Source: Channallabes apus
Lineage: Eukaryota; Chordata; Actinopteri; Siluriformes; Clariidae
Direction: 5' to 3'
NCBI GenBank assembly: GCA_030522415.1
Contig: CM060105.1
Coordinates: 20,334,777 to 20,398,776, forward strand
Length of the DNA: 64,000 bases
Shown piece after piece: positions 22,851 through 33,172 of the stretch. Positions within the stretch are counted from its first letter, which is position 1, and each line of letters begins with the position of its first letter. The notes below the pieces were generated by a model. That model had not been told where the DNA came from. It worked only from the letters and a program-made list of their open reading frames with translations, and did not search any database. Both the position numbers and the translations under genes were made by a program.

Positions 22851-23075
22851 TTCTGTAATTTACAGTAAAATACAGCAAATATACCACTTACTGTATGTAG
22901 AAGTCAAATAAACATTAATTAACTGGTAATGCTTTTAACAGCATTTAGTTGTAAATGAAAAAAATAACAGGTTTATCCTGTATTTGCAGTAAACTGTAAA
23001 TTTCAGCAACAACAAGACACCATTAATTTAACTTGCTGGCAAACACGCTGCCGGTTACCTACTGTTTTTTAATGG
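22851..23075. repeat. CACTA-related subterminal fragment
   Basis: The words ctgtaatttacagtaaaatacagc, gtatttgcagtaaactgtaaatttcagc and gctgccggttacctactgtttttt match the style of CACTGTAA-type subterminal arrays at 18.8 and 21.8 kb. No terminal CACTG pair is visible, so it is a fragment. Confidence 0.45.
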
Positions 23076-23129
23076 GGCGATTTTAAACAGTATAGCTCTT
23101 CAACATTTTAATTAAATCAAAACTTTAAG

Positions 23130-23435
23130 TGTGTATTCTAGCTAGCACGGTTTTAGATATTTGTAAGGGAGATTGTCTGCATTCACTTCGGTCCCACCTT
23201 GGGTCTGTGTGCATGGAGTTTGCATGTTCTCCCCGTGCTTGGTGGGTTTCCTCCAGGTACTCCGGTTTCCTCCCACAGTCCAAAGACATGCAGATTAGGC
23301 TAATAGGTGTTTCCAAATTGCCAGTAACATGCGAATGTGTATATGTGTGTGTGCATTGCGAGGGATTGGCACACATCCAGGGTGTACCCCACCTGGGAGA
23401 GGCTTCAGGCCACAATGACACACGATAAAGCGATG
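23130..23435 (+). repeat. SINE copy (DANA/V-SINE-like), plus orientation, 5' truncated
   Basis: From tgggtctgtgtgcatggagtttgcatg (about 23201) through the core ccaggtactccggtttcctcccacagtccaaag and the GT-rich segment to gcgagggattggcac and cagggtgtacccc. The tRNA-like head is eroded and the GAAT tail is replaced by a TA-rich run. Confidence 0.85.
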
Positions 23436-24537
23436 TATATATATATTATAGTATACTACAGTATATATACATATTATTATAAAAATGGAAAGATTGTTTG
23501 TTGTGCTTAATATGAATCCTAACACCACAGAAATGTGCAGTTTATTCCTCCTGTTCTCCCACAGCATGGTTGTAATCCCTCATTGTACAGCCATCATATC
23601 TATATTATAAGCCCTTGGTCTATAACTGCATTTAGCAATCTGTACTGTGCATGCAGCATCCAGAGGGCTGCCGTATTTGTATGTTCAGGGACCTTTACTC
23701 TCCCTGATCACGTACAGGATCAATTTCCTCCTGGGTGTCCCAGTACCTCATGTTTTACAGATTAAGCTCAGGCCTGGCTGCCTCACATGTACTGTATACA
23801 GAGGATATGTTGCTTTTTATAATATAATGAAAACTATAATCACTGAACTGAAACTCTTTGAAAGCAATTACCAAATGAAAAAAAACCGTGATTGGTGAAA
23901 ACTTCTCATTAAAAGTGTACTGTATAGACATTTTTTCTTTTAACCTTAAATATGTTATTCAGTATTATAATTTACACTGCAAACAACACTTAGAAAGTAA
24001 AACATTCTTGAATATAGCACAAGTCAAATATTTTTTTCTTTATTAGATAGTATGTGAAATATATGATACTAACTAAGGCTCCTTTTCTATTCTTATTATT
24101 ATAAACGTAAACCTTTCTTATTCTGTTAGCAGATAGTTATGCTGTTAGTGGCCTCTTACAGTACATTTCCCCATAGACATCATGCTTCTTGCTTACTTTG
24201 TTCCGTCTGAGTTCCTTCTCATTTTTTATATGGCAAAACTTCCTGTAGTTCATTTCATTTGCTTTTGTTTCTTCAGATTTCACCAGAACATGTTAATGAC
24301 TCTTGCTTTCTATGGATGTGATGGATGAGTTTGATGCTGGGCATTTGCCTAAGGACTTCCAGATCTCTTTGTGCTGTTAATAGACTAGAGAGTGTCGAAC
24401 ACTAAATCGCAAGCGTTTTGGAGCCGACTAGTAACCGTATCAAAGCGAAGCAACCATATCAAGCAATTCCTACATCAATTTATCTTCATTTATTCATAAT
24501 TTTTTTGAAAATAAAAATAATATATATATTTTTTTGT
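23436..24537. other. Unassigned AT-rich sequence
   Basis: TA-rich run at 23441-23480. No recognised gene or repeat. Confidence 0.4.
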
Positions 24538-24782
24538 CCTGTGTGTAGGGTCACACGGTCCTGAAGCCTATACCAGGAGACTTTGGTTTTAAAAGGGGTA
24601 CACCGTGGACAGGGTACGGCTACATTGCACACACAATTTGGAAACACCAATTAGTCTTTTGGACTGGTGGAGGGAACCAAAGGAAATCCAAAATGTATGG
24701 GGAGAACATCCAAGGACGGAATTGAACCCTGGCGTCTGAATGTGCAGGCCACAGTGCAATCACTACACCACTGTTCCACATC
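24538..24782 (-). repeat. SINE copy (DANA/V-SINE-like), minus orientation, diverged
   Basis: Plus-strand words ctataccaggagac, gggtacaccgtggacaggg, ggaaacaccaattag, tggggagaacat, ggaattgaaccctgg (B box complement) and cactacaccactg appear in the order expected for a reversed SINE. It is more diverged than the copies at 41 and 59 kb. Confidence 0.85.
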
Positions 24783-25992
24783 AGTTTCATTTAAAACACA
24801 TAATGTTCCTAGGTTTTATGATTAAAAAAAAAAACACTTTTCTTTTACTCAAGATATCTTTACTGTCTAATATTATTTGCAGTCTGTTTGGCGATGAAAA
24901 TGCATGACATTTTGGCCCCTGGAGAATTTTTTTTATTTTAAGTGTCTAGAGCAAAGCAACATATTATTGCCTTCTGGAATAAACAAGCACCTTATATATA
25001 GCATATATGATTATCCAGCTTCAGTGTTATTATTTGACTGCTACGTAGGCGAAGCCTGCAAAATTTGCCTCATTGAAATTTGGCTCTTTAGTGAATCTGT
25101 AGGCAGAAAAAAAGAGAACTGTTAACCTTCATTGTATAAATAATGAGAATAAAGAAATGGAAATGAACCCAGAACAAGACGACAGCAACATCACACAGTA
25201 CAAACGAGAAGTTCTGGGATGTTCTCACATTCCTGCAGAGAATCTGATCAAGTTACAGATGGAAAGTCACGTCTGTCCATGTTGTTAGGGTCCTGGGTGT
25301 CCCTTAGGTGCTTCATGGAGTTAAAGGTCTTGGAAGGGCAATCAGACTTTCATTTGTTCTTCTGGTCTGCTAAAACTGTTTTATGGTAACGTGCACCCAT
25401 CTGTCCAGTTTCCAACCTGTTCACAAGGTGGAACCAACCCATTGCATGGAACAAGCACAAACAGCACACACAATTTGGAAATGTCAATCACATCTGTACC
25501 AAATGGGTTTGAACTTGAAGAGGAACCATTTTGGAGTATTTGGAAGTGACCTACAGTACCAACCATGTGGAACTCCAAGCACACAGACTGGATCAATCAG
25601 AGCTTCTCTTTTGTTTTTTTTGTTTTTATCTTTATATGAAAGACTTCTTTTGGTGCAATCTCCTAACAATAGCCAAATCCCCACCCCCCCATTGGTTGAA
25701 TTATTTCACATTTCAGTTTAAGGCAGCTGTAAACAAATTGGCTGTCCCGTAGACAATTTCTAAGCTGCTGAAGTTCACTGCTGCCTTATTCTTGTAATTG
25801 CCCCGAGGTGGCATGAACACTCATTTATCATTAAAGTGCAAAGCTTCGCTTTAAGGAATATGCATTATGTGCCAGCATTATACGACACTACTACTGACTG
25901 TTCAAGTCATTTCACACTTCTACTATACATAATTATTGCTCGGGCATGCGTAGAAACGTACACATGGATGGATAGACAGACAGAAACTACTG
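24783..25992. other. Unassigned sequence
   Basis: Mixed composition with several short ORFs (24904-25125, 25383-25752) that overlap on both strands and have no recognisable domains or start context. Confidence 0.4.
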
Positions 25993-25994
25993 TA

Positions 25995-26516
25995 TGTTCA
26001 CACTACAATCCATATTGTTCAGTTCTGTTTTTTTCTTTATCTGACTCTAATGTAGATGCATCTTTCCTCTGAAGCAACACACATGTGCACATCGATATAC
26101 TGTAGTTTTGCTCACGGCATCTGAGTTAAAACACGTTGCTCACTGCGTTCAAACAATGGATGTGATTTTAGAAGGGAAAAAAAACCTTGGGGTTTTACTC
26201 TGGAAAAGGCAAGCATGTATGTCGAATGGCTGCATGTCGAAACCCAGAAGAAGGAAGAAAGCCAGATGCCTTGCTTTAGCTTTTTTAGCAGCTATTGCTT
26301 GCAATGCTATGAAATCCCTACGCTACTGCTGCTGAATGACATCAGCGAGCGCCCCAAGCATGTGCAGAAGCAAAAAGTTAATAATATTGGATATATATCC
26401 GATCTAGGACCACGGATCCGATCTTGTGCATTCAGACAGCCATCTGATAAAAAAATAAATAAAATCTGTGTCATGTTAGAATAAAAATGACTCACTCCAG
26501 GATGGTAATGTGAACA
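25995..26516. mobile_element. TA-flanked MITE, copy A (522 bp)
   Basis: Ends TGTTCACACTAC and GTAATGTGAACA are inverted and flanked by TA (25993-25994, 26517-26518). It shares long stretches with copies at 35955-36564 and 57801-58429, including tgagttaaaacacgttg, ttcaaacaatggatg and gatctagga. No transposase ORF. Superfamily uncertain; TA duplication fits Tc1/mariner-type MITEs. Confidence 0.75.
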
Positions 26517-26589
26517 TAGCCAGAGGGGGAGGAAATATTTAAAGGAAGCATATAAAGGTTTTGCTCTTTATCTCTTTAAGGATCTCTGA

Positions 26590-26641
<52 letters not shown>

Positions 26642-27217
26642 CTCTCTCTGCCAAGATAAAAAGACAACTTGTAGCTCTTGTCTACGCACAAAAGAAGGAG
26701 TCTTAAAGAGGACACAGATTCTCCCACGTCCTAAACACAGCTGCTTTTACTCCATCTTTTTCTCAACCCAAAACCAGACACACACACACGCACATATAGG
26801 GATAAAGTAAAAAAAAAAAACTAAAGATGCATTCTCAAAACACTGTAAGAGAAAGAGGGCGGAACGTACACTCGTTCATGTCCTAAACACATTATCTCCG
26901 GTTCTCTGACTCTCTATTTTTCTCCTCCATGTCTTGCTTGCTCTCTCTTTCTCTCTTGCACACACACACTTACAAGAATAAGGAAACAGTAAAAACACAT
27001 GATTCTTGATGCTCTAAAAGACAGAAATGAAAGAGCAAGGTATTCATGTTCTCTCATATCCCAAATAACGTCTGTCTGTCTCTCTTCCTCTCCCTCGCAC
27101 ATGCACACAAAGATAAACAAAAAAAGGAAAGCGTGCTCTATGAAAGGAAAGAAAAATAGAGAAACATTGGCTCTATCATGTCTTCATGCATGTGCTCTTT
27201 CTTTCATTTTTTCCCCC

Positions 27218-27256
<39 letters not shown>

Positions 27257-27350
27257 GGAGGATGAGTGAAGGGAAGCATACTCCCTCAGAAATTCTCTCT
27301 TTTTTGTAAATACACGCTCTTTCTCTCTCCTCTCTCCCCCTCGAGCAGGC
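26517..27350. repeat. CT/GA-rich block with microsatellites and a diverged tandem repeat
   Basis: A (TC)n run of about 23 units lies at 26593-26638 and a (CT)n run at 27221-27252. Between them a pattern repeats about three times (about 26775, 26957 and 27100): CA-rich run, then gataaag/aataagg plus A-run, then a gaaaga-rich piece, then cattcatgtc, then a CT-rich run. Period is roughly 140-180 bp. The short ORFs here are artefacts of the repeat. Confidence 0.6.
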
Positions 27351-27989
27351 ACAGAGAGGTTCTTCATCTCTCAGAAACAGACAAGTTCGAACCAAATTAA
27401 GCAATTGATAAACTGATGTAATAAAATGCTACCAAAGCAAAAGACAAAAGGCAATCTTCTCTTCTGACCGCCGCTATTCATCCCTGTCTAATGGCCAATA
27501 AAACATACAGTTGTGGTCTAATCAAATCGATATGTGTACACAGCAGTGAGCTATCCTAGCATGGAGGTTCTGTTCGTCCGCCCCCTCTCCCATACCACCC
27601 GCCCGCGCCCCCCCTCCACTATGACTGTCCTCTCTTCCCTTTTGTCCTGCTTTTTAGTGGTCCCCGGGTCCTGGCAGCACCACTTTCTGTACAGGGAACA
27701 TTTCTGATAAGCAGTCAAAATGGAGAGCTTGATAAAAGGTGACCTTATCCAGACACAGCAGGATGTAATCTGAAGTCTAAACCATGAGTAAAAACCTATT
27801 GTTGGTTCCTTTCTTTCTGTGGAAAAAAAAGACTTTCAATTAAAGTTGAGTCTTTATCTGTAGGGCAGAACATTTTGAGCTGGCACAGAGATGTTAAAAT
27901 GTTAAAATTATAGTCGGATTAAAATGATTTCGTTTTGTGCTGGCAAAAACAATAAAGTCACAGCTAATAATTAGCTACATGATGACATG
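27351..27989. other. Unassigned sequence with candidate regulatory DNA
   Basis: The stretch 27400-27560 and 27690-27790 is non-repetitive (for example aatggccaataaaacatacagttgtgg and gcttgataaaaggtgacc). A C-rich patch lies at 27575-27625. No exon-like ORF. Confidence 0.3.

Positions 27990-28029
<40 letters not shown>
27990..28029. repeat. (ATT)n microsatellite
   Basis: About 13 perfect ATT units. Confidence 0.95.
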
Positions 28030-28716
28030 GGTTTGTTTAATGTGACCATAACGACTTCATAAGGAGTCACTACTTGACTTTCTATTAGCATTCATTTCTA
28101 TTAAGCTTCTTATGATTTTTATAATAATCTTAATATTCTTATAAAAATATTACCACCACACATTGTAATATTGAAAAAAAATTATATGTCAGGTTCACAA
28201 ACAAACAAACCCCAACATCAAGGATATATTTTCCAGTGAACAAAACAAGTTTTTTTTAAGTCACAGGAAAGGCAAGAAGAAACTACTTTCTTTTACATGT
28301 TTTATTTTTAAGCATCTACAGTAGGTCAGTTACATTCTGAGAAAAGGCATAAATTGGGCCAATTAAGCATGTGAGCATGGGTTTTGGCTACCCAGATTTA
28401 TTCTGAATGATTCGATTGGCTGGCCATCATGCTCTCACACCACACACAGATCAATATATTGGTTGCTTTGTAGCCTTTTTTATTTATTTATGTTTTTAGA
28501 GATTTTTTAAGTAATCATATACAGTATAGGGAATTGTGCAGTATAGAGAGACATATCCTTTTTTCAGCACAAAACAGATAATATAATAAACTGAATTTTA
28601 TTTAGTATACAACCATGACTGAGCAAAACAAACATAGGTAAAGACATAGCACAGATACACATGATCACACGTTTTTCTGATTGTTTTTGGTTGTTTCTAT
28701 GATTTGGTGATTATTC

Positions 28717-28718
<2 letters not shown>
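28030..28718. other. Unassigned AT-rich sequence
   Basis: No gene or repeat family recognised. Confidence 0.4.
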
Positions 28719-28797
<79 letters not shown>

Positions 28798-28806
28798 AAT
28801 AATAAT
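28719..28806. repeat. Compound microsatellite (AAT)n(AAC)n(AAT)n
   Basis: About 15 AAT units, about 10 AAC units, then about 4 AAT units in perfect register, which points to a T-to-C change that then spread by slippage inside an AAT array. It abuts the Tigger remnant. Confidence 0.95.
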
Positions 28807-28832
28807 ATGTTAATTTTTATAGGTTATACATA

Positions 28833-29246
28833 CAGTCCCCTACATATGAACAAGTTTCATCCTGAGAACTCGTTCGTAAGTCCATTTGTCCAACACACAT
28901 TTTCTACACACAACTGTATAATAATAATACACAGTATAAAACATATTCAATAATATTATCCTTGTTCTTTAGAATCAGGCTGATGGTTGAAGATTCATGT
29001 TAAAAGAATGAGCAATGTCTGACATCTTTTCACCTTGCTCCATTCTTTCAATTACTTTTACTTTTGCTTCCATTGTTATTGCTTGACGCTTTTTAGCAGT
29101 ACCAGCTTCATTCCCACTGCTTCCGGACATCTTGGGATCCACATGGCATGCACGACATGTGATCAAACTTGTGCGATTGAACATGCACAAATATATGTTC
29201 ATATCTTCGAAAGTTTGTAACTTGAATGTTCGTATGTAGGGGACTT
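28833..29246 (-). mobile_element. Tigger/pogo-like remnant, about 414 bp
   Basis: The left end CAGTCCCCTACATATGAAC (28833) and the right end, read on the minus strand, AAGTCCCCTACATACGAAC are inverted. TA precedes the left end; the right end has lost it. An internal minus-strand ORF keeps the transposase start, so this is a deletion derivative of an autonomous element. Confidence 0.75.
28975..29130 (-). pseudogene. N-terminal fragment of a Tigger-type transposase
   Basis: The ATG at 29130 opens a 51-codon reading frame starting MSGSSGNEAG and containing ITMEAKVKVIERMEQGEKM and AHSFNMN. This is the start of the CENP-B-type HTH DNA-binding domain of pogo/Tigger transposases. The frame then stops where the element was internally deleted, so the second HTH and the DDE catalytic domain are absent. 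The longer in-frame ORF up to 29346 runs through the inverted repeat and is not meaningful. Such a truncated DNA-binding fragment could in principle bind element ends, but expression is unknown. Confidence 0.75.
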
Positions 29247-29752
29247 GGTGTGTTTGCAATTTCCGTTCGCCACTGGAAAAATTAAAACTTTTTAAAAGTA
29301 ATGATAACTTTTGTTCTACATGACATATCTGAAAATCCAAATGCACAATTTGATGTCTGAAGCATCCCCATTAACACACGCCAGGAAGGCTTCCATATAA
29401 GTACATATATTTAAGTGTCATTGACCTATGCTTTGTTGCCGGCACAGATCTGTCCCCCCTGAGTATTAAGTTAATGAGACAATGAGAATCTAAAATCAAT
29501 TCGGAAATGTGATTAGTGTCTAGGTCTAAGTCTGTATTAAGATAATACACATTGATAACATCACTCAATAAGAAAATAACCATGAAATGGAATGAGGAAG
29601 CCAAGGACATTGTTTTTCCCCAAATGGGTCAGATTTTAAATGGCCAATTAGGACTCATCATGCTGTCATTGCTGGTCACTGGACATTCTGAAGATTTTTA
29701 CAGTCCAGGTTTAACCAAGTGGGAAAGAAGTCCCAAAGAAATTCTTGTACAG
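29247..29752. other. Unassigned sequence
   Basis: No gene or repeat recognised between the Tigger remnant and the CACTA element. Confidence 0.4.
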
Positions 29753-29973
29753 CACTGTAAAAAATAAATCCTGAAAATAGTTGTTGGAACAAAGAAATAT
29801 ATGTTGGGCTAATATAATGCTGGTGTCAAAAAAGAAAAATATGTTTTCTCAATGATTGTATAAATTTCATTACTCAACTACGAAAGTTTCATCAAGGCAA
29901 CGAGTAAAACTGTGTTCATGAAACATTTAACTGCACACAAACAATTTTATGTTGGACGAACAAGAGGGACCTC

Positions 29974-29985
29974 TGCGCATGCGCA
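29974..29985. promoter_or_regulatory. NRF1-type palindrome
   Basis: TGCGCATGCGCA is a perfect match to the NRF1 consensus YGCGCAYGCGCR, a hallmark of CpG-type housekeeping promoters. It lies about 50 bp upstream of an ATG that sits directly at a splice donor, inside the CACTA element. The surrounding DNA is otherwise AT-rich. Confidence 0.6.
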
Positions 29986-30035
29986 AAAGCGTTCTTCCAG
30001 AATTTTCGAACTTCCCGCTATTTCCTCCCGAAATG
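29986..30035 (+). other. Candidate first exon inside the CACTA element
   Basis: The stretch is relatively GC-rich and pyrimidine-rich, ends CCCGAAATG and is followed at once by a strong donor gtgagt (30036-30041). First exons that end exactly in the start codon are common in housekeeping genes such as ribosomal protein genes. Later acceptor-like sites are at 30222 (T-run then cag before ATGGTATG) and about 32374 (tttttgtatttcag before GTATTAGGG). The protein cannot be identified. It may be a captured host promoter or the element's own gene start. Confidence 0.4.
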
Positions 30036-30260
30036 GTGAGTACTTCATGGAAACTAACTGTCCTGCAAAGTAATCAGCAATTTTAGCTTTATAACATATA
30101 TATTATCTAGCAGCAAGCTTTAGAACATTATATTTTCGAGTGTTTATTTATATAATTTGGAGTGTTACAGTAGTTATCTGACAATGCACTCGTTTCAGCT
30201 CCTAACGCATTTTTTTTTTCAGATGGTATGTACATTGATATTAATGTTAACTACACTCTA

Positions 30261-32103
30261 CACTCTAAAAAATGCTGGGTTGTTTTTTCTACCCAAACGC
30301 TGGGTTGCCGCTGTTGGCTCATTTTTCTGGGTTATTTACAGAGAGTTGGGTAGTTTTTGTGTAACCCAGCTGCTGGGTTAAGGTTTGCTCGGCCCCTCCC
30401 CCAAAGTTCACCGGTGGATTCAGCGGCTGTCACTCAGCTTCGTGTCTCTTGAGCTCCCACACCGCTGATGACGGTTCATCCTCCTCGGACATTTAAGGGA
30501 AAATGACATTAAATACAAGGTCTGTATACACATGTTCACTCACCTAATTCACATATGACTGAAAAATGATTACTATATGTAACATTTATTATTACCGTGC
30601 TAAGGTTACACACAAACTTTCCGGCTGGTCTGAGGTACTGGATGATAATTTAGCTGAGAATAGCTGCTAGTTAGCCAAGCAACCCCAACTGTGTATGAAA
30701 GAAACGGCTAAGATGTCTGAGCTTTTTAGCTTTCTCTGTAGAATGTTTGCAGGGTTACGAAGATGGTGAAGTGATGAATGAATGCTAAATTGTTAACTGT
30801 AGTGCAGCATGACGCAGGCATTTGGTTAGTTTTTTTACACCTTTCCCCCTTTGGCAAGTATGCAAATGTATCACCCCACCAGTAATTGCATGTAAGCTAA
30901 CAAGGTAGCCCTCTTTAACCAAAGTTAAATTAACTATCAGTCAGCGCGCCAACTACAGGATACAGATAACAGCTGTACAGATAACTACTAGATGAAGTAT
31001 TAATATTTTGGTGATTGTAATGTACCAGTATGACACCAGCTATGACATTTTTTCGGTAATTAGCTTAAAATCAATGCAGACCACAATATCAACTAGTCTG
31101 ACATAAAGAGCTGTATCCTAAAAGCAATGCCTATTTTGCTGTTTTATGTTTGGTAGTAGCTGTCTCCATGTTTTTGTTTTTGGTTACCTATACCCTATCT
31201 TAATGGGCAGCTTTGTAATTTTTTAGTATCAATCCTATTTCACACTAAATTAATAGTCTTATTCAGTTTAATCTTTGCTATTCAACAAAATTTTAACGTT
31301 TTTCTTTCTTTCTTTCTAAGGTTTGTTTCATGGTGGAATACCTCCAGCAGGCTGAAGTGTCAAGGCCGTACCTCTACATCCTGACGTTGGGAGATAATGA
31401 CCAGCGCTGCTCTCAGTAATGTTGTAATGTTGCTATGAAATAGCGAGGCCTACCTGAAAAGTCATAGACAGTGTTTGTATGTTAAAATGAGACCAGCGCT
31501 GGATAGTTTTGTTCTGCAGAAAAGATATCTTAAGTCTCAGAGAGATCCTGCTCTGTAGAAGCTGCCTCAGTCTATTTGTGCAATTACTCCATTCTGCCCT
31601 TATCAGTAATAGTATAGTAATGATGTCACTGTTCATTATCTGTTCTTGTGCTTTTGAAAAATAAATGTTTTTTCTAAGAACATTTAATAGATGTTGTTTA
31701 TTGCATATATGTATGGTTTTTTGTAATAGACCAGTATATCAAAGTAATTTAACTGTTTAATAGACATGGGTGTTTTTTTTACAGATTCACTGTAAAACAT
31801 GAAAATAATAATAACCTATTTGTGAGGTAGAATTAACCCAATATTCCAGTTAAAATGAACCAACAAACCCCAAACATATGGGTAGAACATTTGACCAATT
31901 TATGTGGTAGAATTAACCCAGCATTATAGTTAAATATGACGTAGCATTTGGGTTGAATATTTAACCCATCTTGCTGGGTTAAACAAATAACCCATCTTGC
32001 TGGGTTAAATTAACCCAGCATTTAGTTAGTCCTATATTTACCCAGCAGCTGGGTTAAAAACAACCCAGACTGGGTTGTTTTTAACCCAGCATTTTTTAGG
32101 GTG
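30261..32103. mobile_element. Nested CACTA-like element, 1,843 bp
   Basis: The ends CACTCTAAAAAATGCTGGGTT (30261-30281) and, read on the minus strand, CACCCTAAAAAATGCTGGGTT (ending 32103) differ at one position in 21 bp. They are flanked by TA (30259-30260, 32104-32105). The right subterminal zone (31815-32100) is an array of aacccagcat / ttgctgggttaaa inverted words. No transposase is present. It carries an exon-like segment with stop codon and polyadenylation signal. Confidence 0.85.
31321..31680 (+). pseudogene. Last-exon-like segment in the nested CACTA element
   Basis: A pyrimidine tract and acceptor (ttctttctttctaag, AG at 31319-31320) precede an open frame. From the ATG at 31330 it encodes 29 residues, beginning MVEYLQQAEV and ending DNDQRCSQ, then TAA at 31417-31419. 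The frame is also open from 31321. About 240 bp later an AATAAA signal lies at 31661-31666. Codon use and amino-acid composition look protein-like. A possible upstream exon lies at about 30430-30520, ending aatacaag before donor gtctgt, but joining it puts the segment in a different frame, so the original 5' exon is unknown. It could be a captured gene end or the last exon of an element gene. Confidence 0.4.
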
Positions 32104-33172
32104 TATGAAACCGCTAAAGTTTAATTACGTTACATACATTTTATTCATTTTAATGACTGATAATTTCAAAGGCTATTTGAAAAAGACTAACGCACTAACG
32201 CGCCGCGCCACTGAGGGAGCTTAATGTTCTCACTTCATCATTCATTAACCTTATAGTGTCTGAAAACGGTTATAATGGCTAAACGGACATTTTTTTGTCT
32301 AGGATTTTTAATGGTTTTGAACTACAAATGGTTACTTAATTAGTTATTCATATATTTTTCTTTTTGTATTTCAGGTATTAGGGAGAATATCTGGGAAACA
32401 CTGCTTACTGCATCTGCAAACAATCTTGGAGCTTGGCAAAATTATTTCACAAAATTTTTTTTTTATATCTTAAACCATTTCTGAGTTAAAGCAAATATTT
32501 TATTTTCAAATAAGCCACTGCACGTTTTTACTGAGAAATATCAGTATGTTTTGTTCTACAAGGCAGAAGTCTATTTTTCCAGTATACTGTTTTGACTGAG
32601 TGTGATATTAGTAAGCTTTGTAACATGAATGTTAAGGGCACAGTTTCATTCTTGCATTTTGGAATGTTATTTGCATATTTTGTTATAACAATGCAGCATT
32701 TGTTTATTTGTTGAAAGAGTAGCTGGATTGCACTTAATCAATGTTGATAGTCTTTAACAGGTGTTTAAAGTTTACATTAAAAAAATATTCAAATTTAGAG
32801 GAATGTGTCATGTTATTTGAAATGTGGCCACAGTGAATAACCTACTCAAGTAAACTTTAAGATGTTAATTTTATAATTATGCAAGCATAATTTCCAATTC
32901 AAAATATACCTTTCAGTCAACTTGGAACATTTAATTGACACAACATTATATTTCAATTTGAGACTGCTTGTTGGCCTAACTAGGCATGTTTATTCAGCAT
33001 AGAACATTTAGTTGACAGAATGTTTTATTTCAATTTGTGTGTACATTTAGATGTAATCAGCACAGCAAAAACAAAATAGTTTATACAACTTAAATTGAGC
33101 CAACTAAAAATTTTAGATGCAACAGGTCACTAGAAATTTTTTAGTTGGAGTAGCAAGAATTTTTTTACAGTG

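Larger units (their letters stand above)
29753..33172. mobile_element. CACTA (EnSpm-like) element, with a second CACTA element nested inside
   Basis: The left end CACTGTAAAAAA (29753-29764) and right end TTTTTTTACAGTG (ending 33172) are inverted over 12 bp and flanked by AG (29751-29752 and 33173-33174), consistent with a 2-bp CACTA duplication. The right subterminal zone contains several repeats of aacatttagttgac / tatttcaattt / aactaaaaatttt. The nested element 30261-32103 splits it; without that it is about 1.6 kb. No CACTA transposase was found. The left part holds a promoter-like region and exon-like sequences. Confidence 0.75.
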
